Shown here: positions 9,656 through 17,547 of the stretch, in pieces
How the letters are laid out: each line of letters opens with the position of its first letter
Numbering within the stretch: the first letter of the stretch is position 1
Assembly: GCA_963740835.1 (NCBI GenBank)
Contig: CAVUFH010000007.1
Location: 868,001-932,000 of the forward strand
Length of the DNA: 64,000 nucleotides
Origin: CAVUFH01 sp963740835
GTDB taxonomy: Bacteria > Actinomycetota > Acidimicrobiia > IMCC26256 > PALSA-610
Direction: 5' to 3'
Notes under the pieces: generated by a model
What the model saw: only the letters and a program-made list of their open reading frames with translations
Databases searched by the model: none
Told to the model about the DNA's origin: nothing
Made by a program: the position numbers and the translations under genes

Positions 9656-10102
9656 GGCCGCCCGCGTCGGTGCGTGTTTCGATCGACGTCGACGTGGACG
9701 TCGACACTGCGTTCGCGGTCTTCACCGACGAGATCGACGCCTGGTACAAGCGCGGCCCGCACCACTTCTACGACGACGCGCGCGCGGTGGCGATCCGCTT
9801 CGAACCGTTCGTCGGCGGCCGCCTGCTCGAGGTGTACGACGGCGCGAGCGGCGAAGGGCGGGCGATGGGAACCGTCACCGTGTGGGAGCCCGGCCGCCGG
9901 CTCGTGTTCGTCGACGGCCGGGAAACCGAGGTCGACGTGCGCTTCGAACCCGACGGCCGGTCGACACGCGTGACGCTCGAACACCGCGGGCTCGAGAAGC
10001 TCGCGCCCGACGACGCCGAACACCACGCCCGGTACGGCTGGCAGCTTGGTGTTCCGTTGGTACGACGAGTTCATGCAGCGCCAAGAGACACCTCGCAGCT
10101 GA
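9652..10102 (+). CDS. SRPBCC (AHSA1-like) protein, frameshifted near the C-terminus
   Basis: The GTG at 9652 overlaps the ArsR stop. The protein has the START/Bet v1-like pattern of ArsR-linked AHSA1 proteins (DVDTAFAVFTDEIDAWY, FVGGRLLEVYDG, GTVTVWEPGRRLVF). As given, the frame runs on to 10212 into the next gene. Removing one G from CTTGGTG (10045-10051) restores GWQLVFRWYDEFM and a TGA at 10100-10102, just before the GAGGAGG ribosome site of the VOC gene. A hydrophobic-ligand role is typical of the fold; the ligand is unknown. Confidence 0.8.
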
Positions 10103-10117
10103 GGAGGCACCAGAACC

Positions 10118-10504
10118 ATGACCGACGAATACCCGCCCATCGTTCCGTACATCTTCTACGTCGACGGCCTGGCCGCGATGGAGTGGCTGGCGCGGACGTT
10201 CGGATTCCGTGAACGCATGCGTACCGTCGATGACGCGGGGGCGCTGCGGCACGGCGAGATGCAACTCGGCGACGCGGTCGTCATGCTCGCCTCGCCACCC
10301 GACTCCCGCACTCCGAAGGAGCTCGGCGGCGTCACGGTTGGGATGTACGTCAACGTCGACGACGTCGACGCGATCTACGAGCGCGCGGTTGCCGCGGGCG
10401 CGGCGACCGAGGGACCGCCTGTGGATCAGCCGTACGGCGCGCGCATCTTCGGCGTCATCGACCCCGAGGGGCACCAGTGGTGGTTCGCGAAGCCGATCGC
10501 ATGA
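10118..10504 (+). CDS. VOC (glyoxalase/bleomycin-resistance-like) protein
   Basis: A 128-residue single VOC unit, with start ATG 10118 preceded by GAGGAGG. Recognisable elements are IVPYIFYVDG at the N-terminus, MQLGDAVVML, VYVNVDDVDAIYERAVAAGA, and GVIDPEGHQWWFA at the C-terminus. It follows ArsR and SRPBCC genes in one operon; the same three modules recur at 19325-20487, where the last two are fused. Confidence 0.85.
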   Translation: MTDEYPPIVPYIFYVDGLAAMEWLARTFGFRERMRTVDDAGALRHGEMQLGDAVVMLASPPDSRTPKELGGVTVGMYVNVDDVDAIYERAVAAGAATEGPPVDQPYGARIFGVIDPEGHQWWFAKPIA

Positions 10505-10963
10505 ACGCCCGCGGGTCGGAATCGGCGCGCGAGCGCGTCACTGCATGCTGCCTCGCGCTCCCAGAAGCCGAGAACCGCGTGCCGGGTCAGCACGCGGCGT
10601 TCACGGTGCGCGGGAAGAAGTTCGCGTACTCCCTCGATGACCATCACGGTGACGGCCGCCGGTCCGTCTGTTGCCGCGCCCGCCGGAGAGAACACCGCCC
10701 TCGTCGCCGCCGACCCGGAGCGTTACTTCATCCCCGCCTACATCGGGCCACGGGGTTGGGTCGGCTACGACGTCGATCTCGGCCACGAGGACTGGGGCGA
10801 GGTGCGGGAACTGATCGTCGAGAGCTACCGGCTCGCGGCGCCGAAGCGCCTGGCCGCGGCGCTCGGCGTCAGCGAGTACCAAGCCGGCGTCAGCGAGTAC
10901 CAAGCCGGCGTCAGCGAGTCACCGCGTCGACCTCGGCGCCGAGCAGGATCGCGAGCGCGCTGA
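10501..10963 (+). CDS. YjbR/MmcQ-family protein, frameshifted
   Basis: It starts at ATG 10501, overlapping the VOC stop by four bases. The N-terminal half (CCLALPEAENRVPGQHAAF, VRGKKFAYSLDDHH) and C-terminal half (YIGPRGWVGYDVD, VRELIVESYRLAAPKRL) match the YjbR/DUF419 double-wing fold but lie in different frames. The break is between 10650 and 10683. The C-terminus runs through a 21-bp tandem repeat (10865-10920) and overlaps the stop of the convergent YihY gene. An intact paralogue lies at 57983-58339. Confidence 0.75.
10865..10920. repeat. 21-bp tandem repeat, about 2.7 copies
   Basis: GGCGTCAGCGAGTACCAAGCC occurs at 10865-10885 and 10886-10906, followed by a 14-base partial copy. It encodes GVSEYQA repeats in the YjbR gene. 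The partial copy carries the TGA stop of the convergent YihY gene (TCA at 10911-10913). Confidence 0.9.
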
Positions 10964-11735
10964 GGTAGAGCCAGAGCAGCAACACGACGATCGTCGCGAG
11001 CGACCCGTACGTGCGGCTGTAGTGCGCGAAGTTGGCGGTGTACACGCCGAACCCGGCGGAGACGATGACCCACAGCAAGGCGGCAGTGAGTGCGCCCGGC
11101 GTGATCAGACCCAAGACGCGGCCCCGCCGCGCGCCCTTCACGCTCAAGCGGTACAGCGCGCCGACGCCGAGCACCATCACGAATGCGAGCACCGGCCAGC
11201 GCGCGACTCCCAGCGCGTAGCGGCCGCCTGCGCCGAGGTTGTCGACCAGACCGGGCAGCACCGCGACGAGGAAGACGACGAGGCTCAGGAGGATGACTGC
11301 GCTCAAGGTGAGGAGGAGCGCCTTGCCCCGCCGCTTCACAAAGCTCTTCGGCTCTTCCTTCTCCGATGCGACGTGCAGCCCGGTGACGAGCGCGACGAGT
11401 CCACCCGACGCGCTCCACAACGCGATGGCGAGCGAGACGACGAGCGTGATCGACACGCCCGCGTGGCTCGCGCTCGCGATCGACTTGAGCTGGAACGTGA
11501 TGAAGCTCGCAACTTCGTCCGGGAGTGCACCGGCGAAGTTGTCGACCTGGTGCTCAACGTCGCTCGGTTTCGCGACCAGGCCGTAGATGGAGACCACCGC
11601 GATCAACGTCGGGATGAATGCCAAGAACGCGTAGAAGGCGACGCCGGCCGACACCAGGGTCAGGTTGTGCGCCCGCATCCGCTCGGGCAGACGCCGGAGC
11701 ACGAAGAACATTTTCGCGAACCGGCGCTTCGCCAT
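10911..11735 (-). CDS. YihY/BrkB-family inner-membrane protein
   Basis: A 274-residue protein with about six hydrophobic helices. It has the family opening (LVSAGVAFYAFLAFIPTLIAVVSIYGL) and a C-terminal YGSLATIVVLLLWLYLSALAILLGAE, the most conserved part of the BrkB/YihY family (once misnamed ribonuclease BN). A transport or envelope role is usually suggested; none is proven. It follows the stop of the OYE reductase by three bases and is probably in the same operon. Confidence 0.9.
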   Translation of the reverse strand: MAKRRFAKMFFVLRRLPERMRAHNLTLVSAGVAFYAFLAFIPTLIAVVSIYGLVAKPSDVEHQVDNFAGALPDEVASFITFQLKSIASASHAGVSITLVVSLAIALWSASGGLVALVTGLHVASEKEEPKSFVKRRGKALLLTLSAVILLSLVVFLVAVLPGLVDNLGAGGRYALGVARWPVLAFVMVLGVGALYRLSVKGARRGRVLGLITPGALTAALLWVIVSAGFGVYTANFAHYSRTYGSLATIVVLLLWLYLSALAILLGAEVDAVTR

Positions 11736-11738
11736 CGG

Positions 11739-12915
11739 CTACCTCTCGCTTTCCACCAGGACGCAGCGAGTGCCACGGTAGATCGTCGGCATGCACTTGT
11801 TGCAGTGGACGCAGAGGGACTCGTACTCGGCGTCCTCCCGCATGTGCCGGACGAGGTCGGGTTCGCGGAGGAGCGCGCGGGCCATCTGCACGAACGCGAA
11901 CCCGTCGGCGAGCGCGCGCTCGATCGTCTCGAGTCGGTCGATGCCGCCGAGGAGGATGAGCGGCATCGAGAGTGCGTCCCGGAACTGGCGCGCGTACTGC
12001 AGGAAGTAGGCCTCCTCGAACGGGTACGCCTTGAAGAAACGACCGGCGAGGACCTTGAAGCCCGGTCGCAGCGCGGGGGAACGTCGCAGCCATCTCCTGG
12101 ATCGGAGCCTCGCCTCGGAACAAGTACATCGGGTTCTCGAACGAGCTGCCGCCGGTGAGCGTCATGGCATCGAGCGCGCCGTCGGCTTCGAGCATCCGCG
12201 CCACCGCGATGCTCTCGTCGAGCCACAAGCCTCCCGCGACACCGTCCGCCATGTTGAACTTCGCGGTGACTGCGGCGCGATCACCGACCGCCTCGCGCAC
12301 CGCGCCCACGACCTGTCGCGGAAAGCGGGCGCGGTTCTCGAGGCTCCCGCCCCACTCGTCGGTGCGCCGGTTGAGCTTGGGCGAGAGGAACGCGCTCAGC
12401 AGGTAGTTGTGACCGAGGTGGATCTCGACCGCGTCGAAGCCCGAGTCGACCAGGACGCGCGCACCGGTGCGGTACTGCTCGGTGATCGTTGCGATGTCGT
12501 CGGGGGTGACGGCTTGCGTGCGTCGCATCCCCAGCGGACTGAAGACGCGCGACGGCGCGAGGCTCGGATGCTTGGTGCCCGCGGGGTTCGCCACCGGGCC
12601 CGCGTGACCGATCTGGGCGGCGACCGCGGCACCCTCGGCGTGGATGGCGTCGGTCAGCTGGCGCAGGCCCGGGCCGATCTCCGGGTTGTCGAGGGTGAGC
12701 TGATGGCCGTCGGTGCTACCGGCGCGCGTGACTGCGCAGTAGGCGACCGTCGTCATCCCGGCGCCACCCACGGCCACCTTCCGGTGGAACTCGATGAGAT
12801 CGTCGGTGACGACGCGCTTGGGCGTGCGCCCTTCGAAGGTCGCCGCCTTGATGATCCGATTGCGCAGCGTCACCGGCCCGAGGCGGGCGGGTTCGAACGG
12901 GGAGGGGTCCGGCAT
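11739..12915 (-). CDS. Old yellow enzyme-like NADH:flavin oxidoreductase, frameshifted
   Basis: A TIM-barrel FMN enzyme. Features are LGPVTLRNRIIKAATFEG, AAQIGHAGPVA, the HLGHNYLLSAFLSP motif, and a C-terminal half with LSMPLILLGGIDRLETIERALADGFAFVQMARALL and CVHCNKC. The two halves are in different frames. Removing one G from the G5 run at 12075-12079 restores a continuous protein of about 391 residues. The start is ATG 12915; upstream in-frame sequence is only the 33-bp repeat array. It probably reduces activated alkenes; the substrate is unknown. Confidence 0.87.
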
Positions 12916-12945
12916 GGGCGCAACGCTACGGCGCGGCTTCGTCTG

Positions 12946-13160
12946 GTGCCTGCGCCGAAGGCGTGATCGCTTCGCGTCGTGCCTGCGCCGAAGGCGTGAT
13001 CGCTTCGCGTCGTGCCTGCGCCGAAGGCGTGATCGCTTCGCGTCGTGCCTGCGCCGAAGGCGTGATCGCTTCGCGTAGTGCCTGCGCCGAAGGCGTGATC
13101 GCTTCGCGTAGTGCCTGCGCCGAAGGCGTGATCGCTTCGCGTAGTGCTTGCGCCGAAGGC
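12946..13160. repeat. 33-bp tandem repeat array, six full copies plus a partial one
   Basis: The unit is GTGCCTGCGCCGAAGGCGTG followed by ATCGCTTCGCGTC. Full copies begin at 12946, 12979, 13012, 13045, 13078 and 13111. The last base of copies 4-6 is A rather than C. A diverged partial copy starts at 13144. Each unit contains a CGAAG/CTTCG inverted pair. The length is a multiple of three, so long repeat-encoded reading frames appear on both strands, but nothing supports translation. It fills the divergent intergenic region between the OYE and SHOCT genes. Confidence 0.95.
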
Positions 13161-13210
13161 GGGGGATTGTCACGATTCCCGCAGCAGTTGCTCACGAGAC
13201 GGAGACGCGC

Positions 13211-13612
13211 ATGCTCGCCACTGACTACCCGTTGCTGAACCTGTTCTGGACGATGATCGAGATCTTCTTCTTCGTGATCTGGATCTGGATCCTGATCACG
13301 GTCCTGATCGACGTGTTCCGCAGCCACGACCTCTCGGGTTGGGCCAAGGCGTTGTGGCTGGTCTTCATCGTGTTCCTGCCACTGCTCGGTGTGCTGATCT
13401 ACCTGATCGCGCGCGGCGGCTCGATGCACGAGCGCGCGGTCCAAGCGGCCCAGGCCCAGGACGCCGCGCTCAAGCAGTACGTGCAGTCGGTCGCCGCCAC
13501 GTCCGGCGGCACGAGCACGGCCGACGAATTGGCGAAGCTGGCGGACCTGCGCGACAAGGGTGTGATCACCGCCGACCAGTTCGACACGCAGAAAGCGAAG
13601 CTCCTCGCGTAG
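13211..13612 (+). CDS. SHOCT-domain membrane protein
   Basis: A 133-residue protein starting at ATG 13211, preceded by GGAG. Two membrane helices (IFFFVIWIWILITVLIDVF and ALWLVFIVFLPLLGVLIYLI) resemble the PLDc_N-type hairpin. A C-terminal SHOCT motif follows (ELAKLADLRDKGVITADQFDTQKAKLL). Such proteins are common in actinobacteria and have no proven function. The 270 bases after it hold no gene I can support. Confidence 0.85.
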   Translation: MLATDYPLLNLFWTMIEIFFFVIWIWILITVLIDVFRSHDLSGWAKALWLVFIVFLPLLGVLIYLIARGGSMHERAVQAAQAQDAALKQYVQSVAATSGGTSTADELAKLADLRDKGVITADQFDTQKAKLLA

Positions 13613-13885
13613 CGCGGGTACCGAATTCGTTTCCCGTTGCAAAACTCACTCGAGTTCCCACCGCGGACGGTGGCGGCGCATCGGCGCGTCCACCGTCGAG
13701 ATGAACCGAGCGTGACGAGCGCGCGTGACAAATAGTCCGCGAGCGGCGCGAATCACCACGCGTTCGGAAGTTCGCGGAATTCGAAGCGTGCGCACGCGCG
13801 CGGTTGGGTAGGCGTGCGCCACGGGGGAAATGATGGCCGCCCGCGTAGCGTGCCGGCCCACCAACCGCTTCAGAGGGGGAGACTC

Positions 13886-15634
13886 GTGCGGAAACGGAAG
13901 CTCTTACTCGCGCTCACACCGGTGTTCGCGGTAGTCCTGGCGGCGCCGATGGCCGGCGCCAGCCAGAACCAGCAACAAACCAGTAGCCAAGCCACGACTG
14001 AGTACGTCGTGGTCTACGGCGAAGGGGCGACGGGGGCCGCCCGCGCCGCGATCGCACAGTCGGGTGGCCAGATCGTTCGCGAGAACTCCGACGTCGGCGT
14101 CGCGACCGTCCAGTCGACGGATGCGAACTTCGTCGCCGACTTGTCGGGCAAGTCCGGCATCGAGGGTGTCGCGCACAACACGACGATCGGCAGCGTGCCG
14201 AACGGTCAGGCGCGCCCGAACGACAAGCGGGACGCGGTCGAGAAGGCCGGACGCGATGCTGCCGTCTCGAATGCGGAGCGGCATCGCGGTGGGCAGAAGC
14301 CGAACGCGGAACCGCTCGCAGACCTGCAGTGGGACATGCAGCAGATGAACGCGACCGTCGACGGCTCGTACAAGGTCGAGCAGGGTGACAAGCGCACGCT
14401 TGTCGGCATCATCGACACCGGTGTCGACGGCCACCACCCCGACATCCAGCCGAACTTCTCGTTCAAGCTCAGCCGGAACTTCACCGTCGACATCCCCTTC
14501 GATGCGAACGGCGTCGAGATCGACGGTCCGTGCGCGGACGAAGCCGATCACTCCTGCAATGACCCCTCTGACGTCGACGAGGACGGTCACGGCACGCACG
14601 TCGCGTCCACGATCGGTTCGCCGATCAACGGACTCGGCATCGCAGGTGTCGCTCCGAACGTCACGCTCGTGAACCTCCGCGCCGGTCAGGACTCGGGGTA
14701 CTTCTTCACCCAGCCCACCGTCGACGCACTCACGTACGCAGGTGACAACGGTATCGACGTCGTGAACATGAGCTATTACGTCGACCCGTGGTTGTTCAAC
14801 TGCAAGGACAACCCCGCCGACAGCCCGCAGGATCAGGCCGAGCAGCGGACGATCATCACGGCCGTCCAGCGCGCGCTCGACTACGCGCACTTCAAGGGCG
14901 TCACCTTGGTGTCGGCCGCGGGCAACGGCGCAACCGACTACACCAAGACGATCGTCGACGACAGCAGCCCGGACTTCGCCAGCGAGGTCGGCGAACAGCC
15001 GTACGAGCGGACGATCCCGCCGTCGTGCATCAGCATGCCGTCCGAAGGCAAATACGTGATCCCCGTCTCGGCCACCGGTCCGTCGACGCGCAAGTCGTAC
15101 TACTCGGACTACGGGAAGGGCTACGTCGCCGTGGCCGCGCCCGGCGGTGACGCGTACGACACGCCGGACGGCCGCCTCGACGTGAGTGGCTTGGTGCTCG
15201 CCGCCTACCCGGAGAACGTCGGACTCGCGAACGGTGACATCGATCCCGCCACCGGCGAACCGACGAACGACTTCGTGGTTCGCGACTGCGAGCACGGCAC
15301 CTGTGCGTACTACCAGTACCTCCAGGGCACGTCGATGGCATCTCCTCACGCGGTGGGTGTCGCGGCGCTGGTCATCTCGAAGTACGGATCGTACGGTCGC
15401 GACGGCTTCGGCTACTCACCCGCGTTGACGCAGGCCCGGATGATGTTCTCTGCGAACGCGCACGCATGTCCGCAGCCGAACCCGACCGTGTACGTACGCC
15501 AGGTTCCGCAGTCCGACGGCTCGATCGCGACCGTCACGTCGGACCCGCAGCTCTGTGAAGGCGGACCCAACTTCAACGGCTTCTACGGCACCGGCATCGT
15601 CGATGCCCTCGCCGCCGTGAGCCGCGGTTGGTAG
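13886..15634 (+). CDS. Secreted subtilisin-like serine protease (S8 family)
   Basis: GTG 13886, preceded by GAGGGGGAG, opens a signal peptide (KLLLALTPVFAVVLAAPMAGAS). An inhibitor-I9-like propeptide region (about residues 40-100) follows. The S8 triad is Asp177 (IIDTGVDG), His235 (DGHGTHVAS) and Ser483 (GTSMASPHAVGVAAL). The oxyanion Asn is probably in SAAGNGATDY. The mature enzyme would be extracellular, about 582 residues with its prepro part. It is isolated and followed by a strong inverted repeat that may terminate transcription. Confidence 0.93.
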   Translation: MRKRKLLLALTPVFAVVLAAPMAGASQNQQQTSSQATTEYVVVYGEGATGAARAAIAQSGGQIVRENSDVGVATVQSTDANFVADLSGKSGIEGVAHNTTIGSVPNGQARPNDKRDAVEKAGRDAAVSNAERHRGGQKPNAEPLADLQWDMQQMNATVDGSYKVEQGDKRTLVGIIDTGVDGHHPDIQPNFSFKLSRNFTVDIPFDANGVEIDGPCADEADHSCNDPSDVDEDGHGTHVASTIGSPINGLGIAGVAPNVTLVNLRAGQDSGYFFTQPTVDALTYAGDNGIDVVNMSYYVDPWLFNCKDNPADSPQDQAEQRTIITAVQRALDYAHFKGVTLVSAAGNGATDYTKTIVDDSSPDFASEVGEQPYERTIPPSCISMPSEGKYVIPVSATGPSTRKSYYSDYGKGYVAVAAPGGDAYDTPDGRLDVSGLVLAAYPENVGLANGDIDPATGEPTNDFVVRDCEHGTCAYYQYLQGTSMASPHAVGVAALVISKYGSYGRDGFGYSPALTQARMMFSANAHACPQPNPTVYVRQVPQSDGSIATVTSDPQLCEGGPNFNGFYGTGIVDALAAVSRGW

Positions 15635-15668
15635 TCACGAGATAGTCGCTGGCACAAGCGAAGCAATA

Positions 15669-15719
15669 CGAACCGGCGTCGCAAATGCCCCGCATGGGTG
15701 CATCCGTGACGCCGGTTCG
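15669..15719. terminator. Long inverted repeat between convergent genes
   Basis: CGAACCGGCGTC at 15669-15680 pairs perfectly over 12 bp with GACGCCGGTTCG at 15708-15719. The 27-base loop contains a second small stem (ATGCCCC/GGGTGCAT). It lies between the stops of the subtilase and the convergent ABC gene, consistent with a bidirectional terminator. No T-tract follows on either strand. Confidence 0.6.
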
Positions 15720-15726
15720 GCGCGGA

Positions 15727-17547
15727 TCAGCGATAGGCGGCGGCTTGGATGTCGTAGAGCTCGCGGTACTGGCCGCCGTTGGCAACGAGCTGTTCGTGGC
15801 TACCGACCTCGACCACGCGCGCGCCGTCGAGGACGATGATCAGGTCGGCCATCCGGACCGTCGAGAAGCGGTGCGACACGAGCACGGTGATCCGGCCGTC
15901 CTCGGCGCCGGTGTCGACGCGGGCGGAGGCGGCGTAGCGCTCGAACAGCGCGTGCTCGGTCTCGGCATCGAGCGCGGCAGTGGGCTCGTCGAGCACGACG
16001 ACGAGCGGGTGGTCGCGCATGAACCCGCGCGAGAGCGCGAGCTTCTGCCACTGGCCGAACGAGACGTCGACGCCGTCGTCCCAAGAGACGCCGAGCTGCG
16101 TGTCGAGCCCGCGTGCAAGATGGTCGACGACGTCTCGCGCGCCGGCGCGGTCCACCGCGGTCTCGACCGCCGGGTGGTCGTCAATCCGATCGAGGTCGCC
16201 CAGCCCGACGGTGTCGCGTGCACGCAGCTCGAAGCGGAAGAAGTCCTGGAACGCGCCCGTGAGCCGGGCGCGCCACTCCCACGCCGGCATGCGCGACAGG
16301 TCGACGCCGTCGACGGTGATCGTGCCCGAGACGGGCTCGTAGAAGCGGCAGAGGAGCTTCACCAGCGTCGACTTCCCGGCGCCGTTCTCGCCGACGATCG
16401 CGACGACGGCGCCCGCCGGGATCGCGAGGTCGACATCTTCGAGCACGAGCCGCTCGGTACCGGGGTAGCGGAACGACACATGGTCGAGCTTGATGCCGTC
16501 GTGCAAACGGACCGGCACTTCCTGGTCGGCGCGGTCGTCGATCGCCTGCGCGTAATCCTCGAGCCAGGCGAGGCGACGCGCACCGTCGAGCCAGATGCCG
16601 CGCAGGAACCCGATCTCGCCGACCGTCGCGCCGACGTACTGCGACAGGCGGCTCCCGGCCGCGAGCACGAGCAACACGTCACCGACGGATGCGTCGAGAC
16701 CCGTCGCGACGAACACGACCGCGCCGACGTAGGCACAGCCGAAGATCGCCCACGCGATCGTGTGCCAGAACGCGCTCCCCCACCGCGCGGACGACACCGG
16801 CGTGTACCAGTCTTCCCATGTGGCGCGGCGCTCGTCGACGAGGCGCGGGCCGAGCCCTTCGAGGCGCACCTCTTTGCCGGGCGGCGCGGTTGTACCGAGA
16901 ACGAAGTAGTGCCTCGCCAGGCGATCGCGCGACGCGACGCGTTCCTCGGCATCACGTTCGACTCCGGGTCGCCAGCTCGCCATCGCGACGGTCGGCAGCG
17001 CGAACACGATGAGCAGGATGAGCAGCGGACTCACCGACGCGAGCAGGACGATCGTCACGCCGAGCCGCAAGATCCAGCCAGCAGTCGAGAACACCGACAT
17101 GTACATGTGGTCGAGCGTGAACACCTGATCGCGCAGGATGCTCAACCGGTCGAGGTAGTCGGGACGTTCGTGGTGCTCGATCGTCGGCACCGACGCCTGC
17201 AACCGCGCGACGTGCGATTCGAGGAAGATCGTCACCCGGTCACGGAAGCGCCGCTGGGCCCGATCGCCGACGACCTTGAGGAACCACGTAGCCGTCGCGG
17301 AGATGCCGAGGCCGGCGGCGGCGATGTACACGAGCGAACGCTTGTCGTCGACGACCCCTTGCGCGATGAGCTTCAGCCAGAGCGCGAGCAGCGCGTCGGG
17401 CAGCGCCGCGAACAGCACCATCGCGAACGCGAACACGAGGAGGCGGGGCTCAGCGCGGTAGCCGAGCTTCACCAACCGCCACATCGACGACAGGCCGCCC
17501 GGCATGTCTTCGCGGCCGCCGGGCGGGTCGTCACGAGAGGACGTCAT
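15727..17547 (-). CDS. ABC exporter half-transporter (membrane and ATPase domains fused)
   Basis: About 606 residues. Roughly six N-terminal membrane helices are followed by an ATPase with Walker A GENGAGKST, a modified signature VSFGQWQK, Walker B LVVVLDEPT and the H-loop VLVSHRFSTVR. The start is ATG 17547, which overlaps the stop of the upstream ABC gene by 17 bases. The two half-transporters probably form a heterodimer. The altered signature suggests unequal ATP sites. Substrate unknown. Confidence 0.9.
   Translation of the reverse strand: MTSSRDDPPGGREDMPGGLSSMWRLVKLGYRAEPRLLVFAFAMVLFAALPDALLALWLKLIAQGVVDDKRSLVYIAAAGLGISATATWFLKVVGDRAQRRFRDRVTIFLESHVARLQASVPTIEHHERPDYLDRLSILRDQVFTLDHMYMSVFSTAGWILRLGVTIVLLASVSPLLILLIVFALPTVAMASWRPGVERDAEERVASRDRLARHYFVLGTTAPPGKEVRLEGLGPRLVDERRATWEDWYTPVSSARWGSAFWHTIAWAIFGCAYVGAVVFVATGLDASVGDVLLVLAAGSRLSQYVGATVGEIGFLRGIWLDGARRLAWLEDYAQAIDDRADQEVPVRLHDGIKLDHVSFRYPGTERLVLEDVDLAIPAGAVVAIVGENGAGKSTLVKLLCRFYEPVSGTITVDGVDLSRMPAWEWRARLTGAFQDFFRFELRARDTVGLGDLDRIDDHPAVETAVDRAGARDVVDHLARGLDTQLGVSWDDGVDVSFGQWQKLALSRGFMRDHPLVVVLDEPTAALDAETEHALFERYAASARVDTGAEDGRITVLVSHRFSTVRMADLIIVLDGARVVEVGSHEQLVANGGQYRELYDIQAAAYR

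Noticed and set aside
12946..13160. CRISPR array
   Set aside because: The units are directly adjacent with no unique spacers, and no cas genes are present.
12916..13173. N-terminal extension of the OYE reductase through the repeats
   Set aside because: It encodes only repeats of a basic 11-residue unit; the enzyme family starts at ATG 12915.
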